Of a stretch of DNA of 64,000 bases, positions 17,857 to 26,756 are shown piece by piece. This DNA is from Staphylococcus nepalensis. GTDB taxonomy: Bacteria; Bacillota; Bacilli; Staphylococcales; Staphylococcaceae. A program made the translations under genes and the position numbers. The notes below the pieces were generated by a model. It was not told the DNA's origin. It was given only the letters and a program-made list of their open reading frames with translations, and searched no databases. Each line of letters opens with the position of its first letter. The stretch's first letter is position 1. The DNA is taken from positions 186,001-250,000 of the forward strand of contig NZ_BMCF01000001.1 in NCBI RefSeq assembly GCF_014635045.1, given 5' to 3'.

Positions 17857-19956
17857 ATGGAACATGCCACATTATGTATCCACGAGTTTTTAACTACAAA
17901 CACTCGTCGTTGTATCAATCAAGTGATATTGTTATTTTCTTTAAAAGGTCAGATAGATATCAATATAAACGGTAAACAAGGGTCGTTTGATAGTAATATC
18001 GTCATCATCAATCATAGTGATCTGTTTCGTATCACACATGCAGAACAACTTGTTGAGTTAAAAATCCCTATTCAACAAATCATCCCGCTAAATCAATTGT
18101 TTTTTAATTGCCATTATGATGTTAAAGTTTTAAATTCATCAGAATATTTAAAGCATTTAATTTTAAATATGATTGAAAAATTAAGTGACCATAGCACAAT
18201 AGAGCTACCACAATTAACTGAAATCATCGCTATCTTAGAACAAGAAACTAAAAAATCAAATGATTATTTTTACACACCAAACATCCAATCTGATAATGAA
18301 CTGTTAAATAAAATATCAGAATATATTAAATGTCATATCACTCGGCCTATTATGTCTAAAGAAATTTCTGCTACTTTTTATATTTCTGCTTCATACATTT
18401 CAATTTTGTTTAAAAAGTATTTAGGGATCAGTTTTAAACATTATATTACAAGTTTAAAAATTGCCATTTCGCTTTCAGAGGTTATGAACAGTAATAAAAC
18501 GATTTACACTATTTCAGAAAATATGGGGTTCAATCATTACGCAAATTACACGCAACAATTTAAAAATTATCTAAATTTAACACCCATCTCGTATAGAAAA
18601 AGGCTAAACTTACTACATCATAAGTCTGTTAAATTATTAACTACTGATGTAAGCGATTATTCATGTTATTTTAAATCACAATTAATTGATAAACCTCAGA
18701 CGTTTAATATACAAACAATCAATTTAGATTACCTAGAATACGATGACTCTGCGAAGCAACCTACTGTTTTTATTCATATAGATAGTATTATGGATGTTAT
18801 TCAAACAAATTTAAATCAAAAGCTTAACTTTAGCGATCTTAGCAATTGCTATTTGCTCATAAATAACATTAGCAATCTTGCATTAGAGACATTAAATTTA
18901 AATGGCATTGTCAATTATATCGATACACTGTTTTCTCAGTGTATGGGTGTGGTCATTAAAATTAAATCCATAGAACAATACGAAAAAGTCGAACAAGTTA
19001 TCTCTCAATTCCTTATATTTAAACCAAAGTATCATAACCACAATGAGATGTATCATTTTATGATTCTATTCGATACAGAATATCTTTCTTTAAACGATGT
19101 AAATCGTTTGTATATCAGAGCTAAAAGTTTAAGTATTAATATCAAATTAGCTATAAATATTGAAGGTGTACTTAACCAAACGCAAAACCTCAATCATACA
19201 ATTACACTTTTACATAGATTTAATTTTGACTTCAATTTTATCGATATAGAACGAAATGATGTCCGAGCTATGGTGCATAAATATAGCAATCGATTTGACA
19301 ATATTTCAAATTATCAAGATTATTATGAAATATTCATCGCTATGTCCAAGTTGAAGCCTTCCAAATGTGTATACACAAAGATTACGAAAAATTATTTTAC
19401 TCAACGCGACCCCAAAAGCCCTTTAGGGATATCAGAAATGATGCAACATTTTTTATTTTTAATAAAAAATGGGGCTGCTATAGGTTATGAATTAATGTCT
19501 AAAAATGGCTCAGATATTGCTTTAATGAATCAACATGGCATTTATGAACCTATTGTTTATATCTTTCAGTTCTTGAAACCATTTTATAATAAACCTGCTC
19601 TGATACAATCTAATTATTTAATTACAAAAGATAAGCATGGTATACACTTATTATTATTTAATTCAAAACAACACACTACAGAAAAAACACAAAAATTCAT
19701 ATTAAAAAAACAATCATCTATTTCAAAATCGATTTTGTTTATTCGTACTTTAAATAGAGAACATGGTTTTATTGCTTACGCATTGCCGCCTATTTTTAAT
19801 AATACTTTTATCGAGCAATCGCTTTTACGAAACATTGAACGTTCAAACATGCCAAAATCTGAATTACGGCATACTACGTTCCCTAATAGTCCAATAGAAT
19901 TTGATATAGGACACGACGAAGTCAAATACATGCTTTTAACGCCTACGCATAAGTAA
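17857..19956 (+). CDS. Large AraC-family regulator of the Rsp/Rbf type
   Basis: 699 residues. A cupin-like N-terminal region (1-90) precedes an AraC HTH pair (about 145-250; PIMSKEISATFYISASYISILFKKYLGISFKHY and TIYTISENMGFNHYANYTQQFKNYLNLTPISYRKR). A long C-terminal part (about 260-690) has a GH39-like barrel trace. This architecture and length match the staphylococcal Rsp and Rbf regulators of surface proteins, biofilm and virulence. I cannot tell which paralogue it is without alignment. It is divergent from the amidase gene with a 211-base intergenic region. A weak GGAG lies 12 bases upstream. Confidence 0.8.
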   Translation: MEHATLCIHEFLTTNTRRCINQVILLFSLKGQIDININGKQGSFDSNIVIINHSDLFRITHAEQLVELKIPIQQIIPLNQLFFNCHYDVKVLNSSEYLKHLILNMIEKLSDHSTIELPQLTEIIAILEQETKKSNDYFYTPNIQSDNELLNKISEYIKCHITRPIMSKEISATFYISASYISILFKKYLGISFKHYITSLKIAISLSEVMNSNKTIYTISENMGFNHYANYTQQFKNYLNLTPISYRKRLNLLHHKSVKLLTTDVSDYSCYFKSQLIDKPQTFNIQTINLDYLEYDDSAKQPTVFIHIDSIMDVIQTNLNQKLNFSDLSNCYLLINNISNLALETLNLNGIVNYIDTLFSQCMGVVIKIKSIEQYEKVEQVISQFLIFKPKYHNHNEMYHFMILFDTEYLSLNDVNRLYIRAKSLSINIKLAINIEGVLNQTQNLNHTITLLHRFNFDFNFIDIERNDVRAMVHKYSNRFDNISNYQDYYEIFIAMSKLKPSKCVYTKITKNYFTQRDPKSPLGISEMMQHFLFLIKNGAAIGYELMSKNGSDIALMNQHGIYEPIVYIFQFLKPFYNKPALIQSNYLITKDKHGIHLLLFNSKQHTTEKTQKFILKKQSSISKSILFIRTLNREHGFIAYALPPIFNNTFIEQSLLRNIERSNMPKSELRHTTFPNSPIEFDIGHDEVKYMLLTPTHK

Positions 19957-20102
19957 CAATTTTTATATAATACAGTCAATAAGAAATAAGGCGAAATTCG
20001 TACAATTGTTTTTAAAAGTACACTCTTTACTTCTTCTTCAATTGCATTATCCTAATATTTTAGATATAACTGAAGTAAAGGTATATAAAGGAGAATCTTA
20101 TT

Positions 20103-20447
20103 TTGAAAAACAATAAAATGTTTGCAATTATTATCAGTGCTATTATGGTTATTGTAGCAATTGTCTTAGTTATCATGATGGTTTCAGGCGGACAAAAAGA
20201 AACATATTTCGGCTACATGAAAAATAGTACAACAGCTGAAAAAGTGGTGAGTGAGAAAGACCATAAAGTAGAAGAAAATGTAAAAATACCTTCTGAATCA
20301 GGATTTAACCCTAAAAAAGGCGACTTCGTCAAATTAACTAAGTCTGAAAATGAAGACGACTATAGTAAAATGGAAGTAGTCGATCACGATGATGTACCAC
20401 ATGGTTTAATGATGAAGATCCATGACATGGACATGAAAGGCATGTAA
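20103..20447 (+). CDS. DUF4889-type single-pass membrane protein
   Basis: 114 residues: a short basic N terminus, a membrane helix (about 7-28), then an extracytoplasmic hydrophilic domain with KKGDFVKLTKSENEDDYSK and the ending VVDHDDVPHGLMMKIHDMDMKGM, rich in His, Asp and Met. I recognise it as the staphylococcal DUF4889 family, whose function is unknown. The His/Met-rich tail could bind metal (speculation). It starts with TTG, eight bases after AAAGGAG. Confidence 0.75.
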   Translation: MKNNKMFAIIISAIMVIVAIVLVIMMVSGGQKETYFGYMKNSTTAEKVVSEKDHKVEENVKIPSESGFNPKKGDFVKLTKSENEDDYSKMEVVDHDDVPHGLMMKIHDMDMKGM

Positions 20448-20474
20448 TATAAAATTAATTTAATAGCATTCTAT

Positions 20475-20510
20475 TTATGGCTGGTGCGTTCATTAATGCT
20501 CCAGCCATAA
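20475..20510 (+). terminator. Hairpin after the DUF4889 gene
   Basis: TTATGGCTGG pairs with CCAGCCATAA around GC/GC and a short loop. The T-run is poor, so termination may be weak. A dispersed repeat copy (20512) begins right after it. Confidence 0.55.
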
Positions 20511-20511
20511 A

Positions 20512-20615
20512 TATGATATAGACAGTAGCTAATGTGTTGAAGCATAAACATATAGCACCATTCCACTTTTTAACTTCCCTGTAGACGCTAGATAACGAAA
20601 CTTATTTAAAATTAT
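20512..20615 (+). repeat. Degenerate intergenic repeat, copy A
   Basis: ATGATATAGACAGTAGCTAA at 20513 resembles sequences at 22467, 44529 and 51260. The tail TAACGAAACTTATTTA at 20593 also recurs at 44628. Each copy follows a hairpin. Confidence 0.5.
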
Positions 20616-20637
20616 CTATTTTATTTCTAGTATTTAT

Positions 20638-20675
20638 ATAAAAAGCACTGAATAGCTCATTTTGCTATTCAGTGC
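20638..20675 (-). terminator. gltT terminator
   Basis: GCACTGAATAGC pairs perfectly with GCTATTCAGTGC. On the minus strand TTTTTATA follows. It is 26 bases past the gltT stop. Confidence 0.9.
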
Positions 20676-20701
20676 GAAAATGTCAGAATTCAATTTTTTA
20701 A

Positions 20702-21976
20702 TTATATAGATTTTAAATAGGCTTGGCCTTTTTCTTTATCATAAGCGTTTTCCCATTTTGCGATAACAATAGTAGATAAAGCATTGCCTAAAACGTTAAC
20801 ACAAGTTCGTACCATATCTAATAATCTATCTATACCAATAATCAGCGCTAAACCTTCCGCTGGTAATCCCATAGAAGTTAGCGTTGTAATAAGCACGACA
20901 ATGGATACGCCTGGTACGCCTGCCATACCTTTAGAAGCTACCATTAAAGTGACCATAAGCATTATTTGTTGTCCGATTGACATGTCTATACCATACATTT
21001 GCGCAACAAATAATGCTGCTATAGATTGATATAATGCAGAACCATCAAGGTTGAAAGTATATCCGATTGGCACTACAAACGATGTAATGTCTTTTGGTGA
21101 ACCAAAGTTCTCCATCTTTTTCATTATGATTGGTAATACAGATTCAGAACTAGACGTAGAAAATGCCAATACCAATTCATTTTTTAATATTTTAATAATA
21201 GAGAAAATACTAATACCACACATTCTAGCTACAATACCTAATACCACAATAACAAAGAACACCATGGCACCGATAACTACTAATAATAATTTTAATAATG
21301 GTAGTAATGCTGCGGCGCCAAAAGTCATTATGGTTGTACAAATAAATGCGAATACACCAATTGGAGCTAATTTCAATATTTTATTTATCATCCAAAATAT
21401 AGCTTCTAATGAACCATTTAAAAAGTCCTTAACTGGTTGCGCTTTTTTACCAATGGCTGATAATGCAATACCAAAAAATACTGCAAAGAATATAATCGGT
21501 AATAATTCTCCTGCGGTTAAAGCTTCAAAAAAGTTTTGCGGCACAATGTTTACAATTGTATCGATAAAATGGTTGCCATATGTAGATTCTTCAGCAGCTT
21601 TCGCTGAGGATTCATATGTTGAAATATCACCTTTTGGTAGTTTATCAGGATTTAATCCACTACCTGGTTTAAATATATTTGCAAAAAGTATGCCTAGTCC
21701 AATAGCAACTGTTGTTATTATTTCAAAATATAAAATTGTTTTAAAACCGTAACGTCCTACTGTTTTAGATTCACCTAAGTTTGAAATAGACAACGCTAGT
21801 GAACAAAAAACCACTGGAATTACAATCATTTTTATTAAATTCAAGAAGATATCGCCAAAAGGCTTAATATAATTTGCAATCTCATCATGTCCATAAAGTA
21901 ATAGACCTACGATAATACCTAATACCAATGCGATAATAACTTGCATTGGCAAACTTATTCTTCTTATTATTGCCAT
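20702..21976 (-). CDS. gltT: Dicarboxylate/amino acid:cation symporter (glutamate/aspartate type)
   Basis: 424 residues, DAACS (GltPh) family. It has eight hydrophobic helices, the serine-rich re-entrant loop AFSTSSSESVLP, the substrate motif GYTFNLDGSALYQS (NMDGT-like, here NLDGS) and the second hairpin motif GVPGVSIVVL. It imports glutamate or aspartate with Na+ or H+. The ATG at 21976 follows GAGGGGAG; an in-frame start at 22000 would put the ribosome site inside the gene. NLDGS in place of NMDGT is common in some bacterial GltT proteins. Confidence 0.87.
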   Translation of the reverse strand: MAIIRRISLPMQVIIALVLGIIVGLLLYGHDEIANYIKPFGDIFLNLIKMIVIPVVFCSLALSISNLGESKTVGRYGFKTILYFEIITTVAIGLGILFANIFKPGSGLNPDKLPKGDISTYESSAKAAEESTYGNHFIDTIVNIVPQNFFEALTAGELLPIIFFAVFFGIALSAIGKKAQPVKDFLNGSLEAIFWMINKILKLAPIGVFAFICTTIMTFGAAALLPLLKLLLVVIGAMVFFVIVVLGIVARMCGISIFSIIKILKNELVLAFSTSSSESVLPIIMKKMENFGSPKDITSFVVPIGYTFNLDGSALYQSIAALFVAQMYGIDMSIGQQIMLMVTLMVASKGMAGVPGVSIVVLITTLTSMGLPAEGLALIIGIDRLLDMVRTCVNVLGNALSTIVIAKWENAYDKEKGQAYLKSI

Positions 21977-22423
21977 GATGTTACTCCCCTCTTCTGACAT
22001 TGCTTAATTATATCAAAATATTTTTTGTTTAGATATAAATTTTTTGATAAAATTTATAATATTACATTTATATTTTATTATTACTCTATTTATATATATA
22101 TAAGTAACATTAACCTTTTGTCTAATCCCTAAAAAATCTAGTTGAGTATTAAAGCAATACATAAATAGAAGAGATTTCAACATACTATAATTTCACGTTT
22201 CAGCGCTTAAAATCACTTCTCTTTTAGTTATTTTTATATTTGTGTAACATAAATAATCAGTACTATTTTTTAATATTCGTTTCACTTCAAGCGTGAATAA
22301 ATTGTTATATTACAATATCATTTAACATTCGTTATAGTAAGTAGAAAATCTATGTTATGTGGCTTAAGTTGTAATAAAGTAAGCAATGGATTGAAAGAAT
22401 AGAAAGTAAAATCTATTTATTAT
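21977..22423. other. Gene-free AT-rich interval
   Basis: Between gltT (leftward) and the epimerase gene's 3' end. Apart from the gltT leader I see no open frame, RNA fold or operator I can support. Confidence 0.5.
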
Positions 22424-22461
22424 AAAAAATAAACCTGATACATCAATCGATGTCTCAGGTT
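22424..22461 (-). terminator. Terminator of the epimerase gene
   Basis: AACCTGA...TCAGGTT with inner ACATC/GATGT. The minus strand continues with TTTATTTTTTA. It lies 70 bases past the epimerase stop. Confidence 0.8.
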
Positions 22462-22464
22462 CTT

Positions 22465-22529
22465 TTATGATATTGACAGTGGTTGACTAGATTGAGTATG
22501 TGAAATAATGATTCCACTCCTCATACTTA
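22465..22529 (+). repeat. Degenerate intergenic repeat, copy B
   Basis: ATGATATTGACAGTGGTTGA is followed by CTAGATTGAGTATG. It aligns with copy C at 44529 and copy A at 20513. Confidence 0.5.
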
Positions 22530-22531
22530 AA

Positions 22532-23476
22532 TTAATCATCCGCACGATTTAAAGTTTCCTTTAATGCTTTATCAAAGTCAGTACGTACGATAGGCCCAAT
22601 TCTATTTTGATATTTATCACCATTCAAAATAAACCCTTCTTTTGTGATATACATCATTTCAATAATTTCTCTCATAAATGGATTGAACCGTCCTATTAAT
22701 GAAATCATTAGTTTATTTAATGGGATGATGCGCTTTTTATAATTTGTAATTTTACGAATCTTATGAATGATCTCTTTCCCTGAAATGGGATTACTTCCTG
22801 GTATATTCCAATTTTCTTCGTATGAAGTTTCTTTTTCTGCAATATTTACAATCATTTTGGCAGCATCTGGTAAATAAATATACTCACGAGACGTTTTCAA
22901 ATTTCCAATGAAAATTGTATGTTTATTATTTAATACGCCATCTATTGTGGGCTGTAAATATGTGTTTTGAGCACTAGGTCCAAAATAATCAGGTAATCTA
23001 ACAATTAATGGCTTTGCTTTAGTCCATTTATTTTTATCAAAAATCAAATTTTCAAATTGAAGTCGTATTGCACCTTTTTTCGTATTTGGAAGTTTTGGAT
23101 GATTTTCATCTCCTTGCGCACACTGACGGCCATATACATATATACCATCAATAATCACTATTTTTTTCTCTAACTTATCTGCTACCTGCATCACGTTTTC
23201 TCCGATAATAGGTAATTTCGATTTCATTTCTTGATAAGGTACGTTAGCACATTGAAATATTATATCTACATTTTCAGAAGCTTCTAATATGCTTTGGTAA
23301 TTAAATATATCGCCTAGTGCATAAGTGAGATTAGCGTTATTATGTTTTTTAATTAAAGTTTCTAGTTTGCGTTTAGATCGCCCAAAAGCAATTACTTGTA
23401 TATTACGTTGTAGCAATTCATAAACTAACGCTTGACCTGTACCGCCAGTCGCCCCTAAAACAATAACTTTATTCAT
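22532..23476 (-). CDS. NAD(P)-dependent epimerase/dehydratase-like oxidoreductase
   Basis: 314 residues, extended SDR/NmrA-like. The N-terminal coenzyme motif is GATGGTGQALVYELL, followed by AFGRSKRK, where the basic residues suggest NADPH. DIIFQCANVPY and the catalytic-type YVYGRQ region come mid-protein, and a variable substrate domain follows. Homologues include sugar-nucleotide and steroid-like dehydratases as well as non-enzymatic redox sensors, so the substrate is unknown. A sequence matching the tetR-gene operator lies at 23497-23519 just upstream, so it is probably controlled by the TetR protein. Start follows AAGGAAG. Confidence 0.78.
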   Translation of the reverse strand: MNKVIVLGATGGTGQALVYELLQRNIQVIAFGRSKRKLETLIKKHNNANLTYALGDIFNYQSILEASENVDIIFQCANVPYQEMKSKLPIIGENVMQVADKLEKKIVIIDGIYVYGRQCAQGDENHPKLPNTKKGAIRLQFENLIFDKNKWTKAKPLIVRLPDYFGPSAQNTYLQPTIDGVLNNKHTIFIGNLKTSREYIYLPDAAKMIVNIAEKETSYEENWNIPGSNPISGKEIIHKIRKITNYKKRIIPLNKLMISLIGRFNPFMREIIEMMYITKEGFILNGDKYQNRIGPIVRTDFDKALKETLNRADD

Positions 23477-23496
23477 GTTAACACTTCCTTTTTGTT

Positions 23497-23519
23497 AGTG
23501 ATCAATCAATAAATAAACT
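23497..23519. promoter_or_regulatory. TetR-type operator before the epimerase gene
   Basis: The minus strand contains TTTATTTATTGATTGAT, identical to the left part of the palindrome upstream of the tetR gene at 24086. Confidence 0.7.
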
Positions 23520-23549
23520 TCCAAAAAAATAAATAACCATTTCAAATGA

Positions 23550-24071
23550 TTATTTATTTAAATTACGATTTATCAAACTAGGTAAATTTATAAACTGAGA
23601 AATATTACATAATATACCTCTCGCTAAAAAAGTAGTAACTTCGTTTTCTGGGTTGTTCACATTTTCATTTTCAAATCTTTTTAACGCATAATCTCTAATT
23701 TTTAATAAACCTGTTCTAACTGTATTTTGTATATTTTCTTCTGTCACCGAAAACGCGATCACTTGAATATTAACTTCATTAGGATATTTATTAGAAATCG
23801 TTTCATAAGCCGTAATCATATCTTCTACAATATCTGCGTTATTAGATTTAATTTGTTCAAAACTTTCTATAATTCTTTCAAATGCTTGATTTAAAGCCGC
23901 AATAAATAATGCTTCTTTTGTTTTAAAAAATTTAAAAACATAGGGTTGCGAAATACCCGCTATAGTCGCTATATGTGCCGTTGTAGTTTTAAAGTAACCA
24001 TTCTTCGAAAACGCTATTAAACTAGCTTCTAAAATTTCATTTTTTCGTTTCATGCTATTTTTATTTTCCAT
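23550..24071 (-). CDS. TetR/AcrR-family regulator
   Basis: 173 residues, slightly short for the family. The HTH is typical: RKNEILEASLIAFSKNGYFKTTTAHIATIAGISQPYVFKFFKTKEALF (residues 9-56). The C-terminal ligand domain is helical and not recognisable. It lies 73 bases upstream of the epimerase gene on the same strand, and both have the same AT-rich operator. It probably represses itself and the epimerase in response to an unknown small molecule. The ATG at 24071 is preceded by a modest AGGGG site. Confidence 0.85.
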   Translation of the reverse strand: MENKNSMKRKNEILEASLIAFSKNGYFKTTTAHIATIAGISQPYVFKFFKTKEALFIAALNQAFERIIESFEQIKSNNADIVEDMITAYETISNKYPNEVNIQVIAFSVTEENIQNTVRTGLLKIRDYALKRFENENVNNPENEVTTFLARGILCNISQFINLPSLINRNLNK

Positions 24072-24085
24072 TTCGGCTCTGCCCC

Positions 24086-24114
24086 TTTATTTATTGATTG
24101 ATTAATAAATAATA
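24086..24114. promoter_or_regulatory. TetR-type operator palindrome
   Basis: TTATTTATT and AATAAATAA form a 9-base inverted repeat separated by GATTGATT, immediately upstream of the tetR gene. The left arm plus spacer recurs before the epimerase gene. Confidence 0.75.
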
Positions 24115-24235
24115 TAAACCTAATAATATTATAATGCAAATTATACATATTAATCTTAAAAATAAACTATAAAAGTAAAAGTAAACTATTAGATTCACTT
24201 TTACTTTTCACTTAATATATTTACCTCTCATTAAT

Positions 24236-24276
24236 AAAAAATGGCTGACACCCTAGATAAATAAGGAATCAGCCAA
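24236..24276 (-). terminator. Terminator of the yxeA-type gene
   Basis: TGGCTGA pairs with TCAGCCA. The minus strand then reads TTTTTTATT. It is about 60 bases beyond the stop. Confidence 0.75.
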
Positions 24277-24334
24277 CTTTATATTGCTTTTGCTCTAATC
24301 AATAAAATGATAACATCATTAAACAAATAACTTT

Positions 24335-24691
24335 TTAATCTTTAGGTTTATATTTCTCTTTAAACGTATTATGTTTTGCATCTTTTACATTTTTCTTAGT
24401 TTCTTCATCAAAACCTTGTACTAATATCCCCTTAAATGTGCTAACTGGTTGCACAACATAAGTATGTTCTGAATCATCTTTGAATTTAACTTCCTTATAA
24501 TACAATCCTTTTTTAGCACTATATAAGGTTTTTTCAGATTGGATTTTTTCTGTTAAATGCGTTTCATCCATATAATTATCAACTAATTCCAAATTTTTGT
24601 GGCCTTGATACGTCCTTAAACCGAAGAAAAATGCCACTGCTAAAACCAATGAAAGCACCAATAGTCCTAAAATTTTTAAAAACGTCTTCAT
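24335..24691 (-). CDS. YxeA-family (DUF1093) secreted protein
   Basis: 118 residues with an N-terminal signal anchor (about 3-24) and a small extracytoplasmic domain: YYKEVKFKDDSEHTYVVQP and a lysine-rich end. This is the YxeA family, which in Bacillus belongs to bacitracin/defensin-responsive loci; its molecular role is unknown. ATG 24691 follows AAGGAGA at six bases; 24721 gives ten extra residues and no ribosome site. Confidence 0.75.
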   Translation of the reverse strand: MKTFLKILGLLVLSLVLAVAFFFGLRTYQGHKNLELVDNYMDETHLTEKIQSEKTLYSAKKGLYYKEVKFKDDSEHTYVVQPVSTFKGILVQGFDEETKKNVKDAKHNTFKEKYKPKD

Positions 24692-25037
24692 CTTTAATCT
24701 CCTTTTAATAAAAACAATCAATTAAATATTTTTTCATTCACCATTAAACCCATCAACTTTTTGTTAAAATACATAATATTCATATTATGAATGATAATAA
24801 ATCATTTATAAAGTATTATATCTTTTTGTAACAAAATGTTCTTAAATTATGACTTTAATAAGTGATTAGATTTATTTCAAACAACGAATAAACGTACGTT
24901 TTTGTTTTAATTTTTCAGATGGTATGTACTTGTATTAAGGTTGAATTTCTTTTAAATAAGCAATATTCAATATGTCTACTCAGATAATACTTAAATAATA
25001 GTATAAAAATATTATGAATAAGGTGCACAACAGTTCC
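24692..25037. other. Gene-free divergent interval
   Basis: Between yxeA-type and sarZ. It is AT-rich, with no hairpin or open frame I can support; the sarZ promoter closes it. Confidence 0.45.
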
Positions 25038-25066
25038 TTGACAATGTTCGTGGTTCATAATAAGGT
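25038..25066 (+). promoter_or_regulatory. sarZ promoter
   Basis: TTGACA (25038-25043), a 17-base spacer and TAAGGT (25061-25066), 23 bases before the sarZ start. Confidence 0.6.
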
Positions 25067-25089
25067 TAAATTTCAAAAGGGGTGATTAA

Positions 25090-25530
25090 ATGGAGGAAAA
25101 AATTAGCTACTTAGAAAAACAACTGTGCTTTCTTTTTTATGTTTCTTCTAAAGAAATTATAAAAAAATATACTACCTATTTAAAAGAGTATGATTTAACA
25201 TACACTGGCTATATTGTTATGCTCGCTATAAAAAATGATGAAAAGATAAACATTAAAACACTTGGTCAACGTGTTTATCTTGACTCAGGGACACTAACAC
25301 CTTTACTAAAAAAATTAGAGAAGAAAGGATATGTTAGTAGAACACGTGAGATTGATGATGAACGTAATTTACAAATCGCACTTACAGACCAAGGTGCTGA
25401 AATTCAAGAGGCATTATCCCATGTTTCTAGAAAAGTTTTTAGTGAATTCGATATGGATATTGAAGAAGCTATTCACTTAAAAGAAACTCTACAAAACTTC
25501 GTAAATAAAAATTTTAATAAAGAACTTTAA
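25090..25530 (+). CDS. sarZ: MarR/SarA-family redox regulator SarZ
   Basis: 146 residues. [19 protein letters not shown] near the N terminus is the SarZ signature, with the single redox-active Cys at position 13. The winged helix includes [39 protein letters not shown]. In S. aureus SarZ senses oxidants through this Cys (sulfenic acid, bacillithiol or thiol mixed disulfide) and controls virulence and metabolic genes. Its place beside hsp20 and narT matches S. aureus gene order as I recall it. It starts seven bases after AAGGGG. Confidence 0.9.
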   Translation: MEEKISYLEKQLCFLFYVSSKEIIKKYTTYLKEYDLTYTGYIVMLAIKNDEKINIKTLGQRVYLDSGTLTPLLKKLEKKGYVSRTREIDDERNLQIALTDQGAEIQEALSHVSRKVFSEFDMDIEEAIHLKETLQNFVNKNFNKEL

Positions 25531-25537
25531 TATATAA

Positions 25538-25608
25538 AGAGGCAAAGAAAAGTTTGGATGTTATAAATCATACATCTCATTTGAACTTATACTTGCCTCT
25601 ATTTTTTT
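25538..25608 (+). terminator. sarZ terminator
   Basis: AGAGGCAA pairs with TTGCCTCT and GATG with CATC inside a long imperfect arm; ATTTTTTT follows. Confidence 0.8.
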
Positions 25609-25705
25609 AATAAGTCATTTAAATATAATACTTTCAATATTTTGCGAATATCCTTCCATTACACTATGATGAAATTGAAATATAAATTACTTTTAACTTT
25701 CATGC

Positions 25706-25741
25706 TTTGACTTTGACTTTCTTTGACTATTGTATTATAAT
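25706..25741 (+). promoter_or_regulatory. CtsR box over the hsp20 promoter
   Basis: TTTGACTTTCTTTGACT (25712-25728) is the reverse complement of a perfect CtsR site (AGTCAAA-NAN-AGTCAAA). A third TTTGACT sits at 25706-25712. The promoter is TTGACT (25713-25718), 17 bases, TATAAT (25736-25741), so the box lies on the -35 and spacer. Confidence 0.85.
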
Positions 25742-25772
25742 ATGAATATAAGGTTAAAGGAGAGGTGAAAAG

Positions 25773-26144
25773 ATGATGCAAAACACTCAAAATTTTCCAA
25801 CAGATATAATTGAAAGTTTACTAACTGAGCATCATGATTTTAAAGTAGATGTGTATGAATCAAATGGTGCATATCAAGTCATAGCTGAACTCCCTGGTTA
25901 TAGCAAAGACGATGTCACTATTCAATTTGAAGATAAAACATTAACGATTCGCGTAACACAAACTTCTACTACAACCGAAAACCAAGATCAATACTTGATT
26001 AGAGAGCGCAATTCAAATGAACAAAGTAGACAATTTATATTTAAAAATGTAGATAAAGAAAATATCAAAGCAACAATGGAAGATGGTATTTTAAGTGTTG
26101 AATTACCAATTAATCACACAAAAACACAAATTAATATTGACTAA
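25773..26144 (+). CDS. Small heat shock protein, Hsp20/alpha-crystallin (first of two)
   Basis: 123 residues. An alpha-crystallin domain covers most of the protein (about 25-115): FKVDVYESNGAYQVIAELPGYSKDDVTI, then DGILSVELPI near the C terminus. The N-terminal arm is very short (about 20 residues) and no clear C-terminal IxI motif is seen. It acts as an ATP-independent holdase. The start follows GGAGAGGTG. It lies 42 bases before the second hsp20, with one promoter and one terminator for both, so they are co-transcribed under CtsR. Confidence 0.88.
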   Translation: MMQNTQNFPTDIIESLLTEHHDFKVDVYESNGAYQVIAELPGYSKDDVTIQFEDKTLTIRVTQTSTTTENQDQYLIRERNSNEQSRQFIFKNVDKENIKATMEDGILSVELPINHTKTQINID

Positions 26145-26186
26145 ATTATAAACTAAATATAATTAAATTGAAGGAGAGATGTTTTT

Positions 26187-26621
26187 ATGGCTTTCAATAT
26201 GAGACCTTTTGATAATTCATTTTTCGATGTGAACCCTAGCGATTTTTTCAAAGATTTTGGACGTCAAATCTTCGATCAATTCCCAGGCAGTAGCAATATT
26301 AAAACGGATGTTAAAGAATTAGAAGACGCTTACGTAGTAGAAGCTGAATTACCAGGAATGAAAAAAGAAAATATTAATTTACAATTTGAAGATAATATTT
26401 TAACAATTGAAGGTAAACAAACCTTCGAAAATAACAAAGAAGATGAAAATGGACGTATTATCCATCAAGAACGTAGCTATAGTGATGTAAAACGACAATA
26501 CCAATTTGATAATGTTGATGAAAATGGTATTAAAGCTGCGTATGAAAACGGTATGTTAAATGTTACACTACCTAAAAAAGAGAAAGAAGAATCCTCATCT
26601 TCTAACATTCAAATAGATTAA
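26187..26621 (+). CDS. Small heat shock protein, Hsp20/alpha-crystallin (second of two)
   Basis: 144 residues. An N-terminal arm rich in Phe and Asp (1-40) precedes the alpha-crystallin domain (about 42-130; IKTDVKELEDAYVVEAELPGMKKENINL and NGMLNVTLPKKE). The C-terminal tail is Ser-rich and ends in NIQID, a possible I-x-I anchor. It is more typical in layout than the upstream copy. The two are diverged paralogues and may form mixed oligomers (inference). Start follows GAAGGAGAG. Confidence 0.9.
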   Translation: MAFNMRPFDNSFFDVNPSDFFKDFGRQIFDQFPGSSNIKTDVKELEDAYVVEAELPGMKKENINLQFEDNILTIEGKQTFENNKEDENGRIIHQERSYSDVKRQYQFDNVDENGIKAAYENGMLNVTLPKKEKEESSSSNIQID

Positions 26622-26633
26622 TCCATCTAAAAA

Positions 26634-26668
26634 AGGCAACGCTTTAAAATCAAGCGTTGCTTTTTTTA
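26634..26668 (+). terminator. hsp20 operon terminator
   Basis: GGCAACGCTT pairs with AAGCGTTGC(T), followed by a T7 run. Confidence 0.92.
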
Positions 26669-26756
26669 TTTGTATTACTTTCTAGCTATTTATAAAGTAA
26701 TCTAAATAAAACAACTACTATTAATGAATAGTTAACTATTTGACTATATTATTATA

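Noticed and set aside
21051..21752. Long plus-strand open frame opposite gltT
   Set aside because: It mirrors the gltT reading frame, has a low-complexity Asn/Ile/Thr composition, no ribosome site and no family match.
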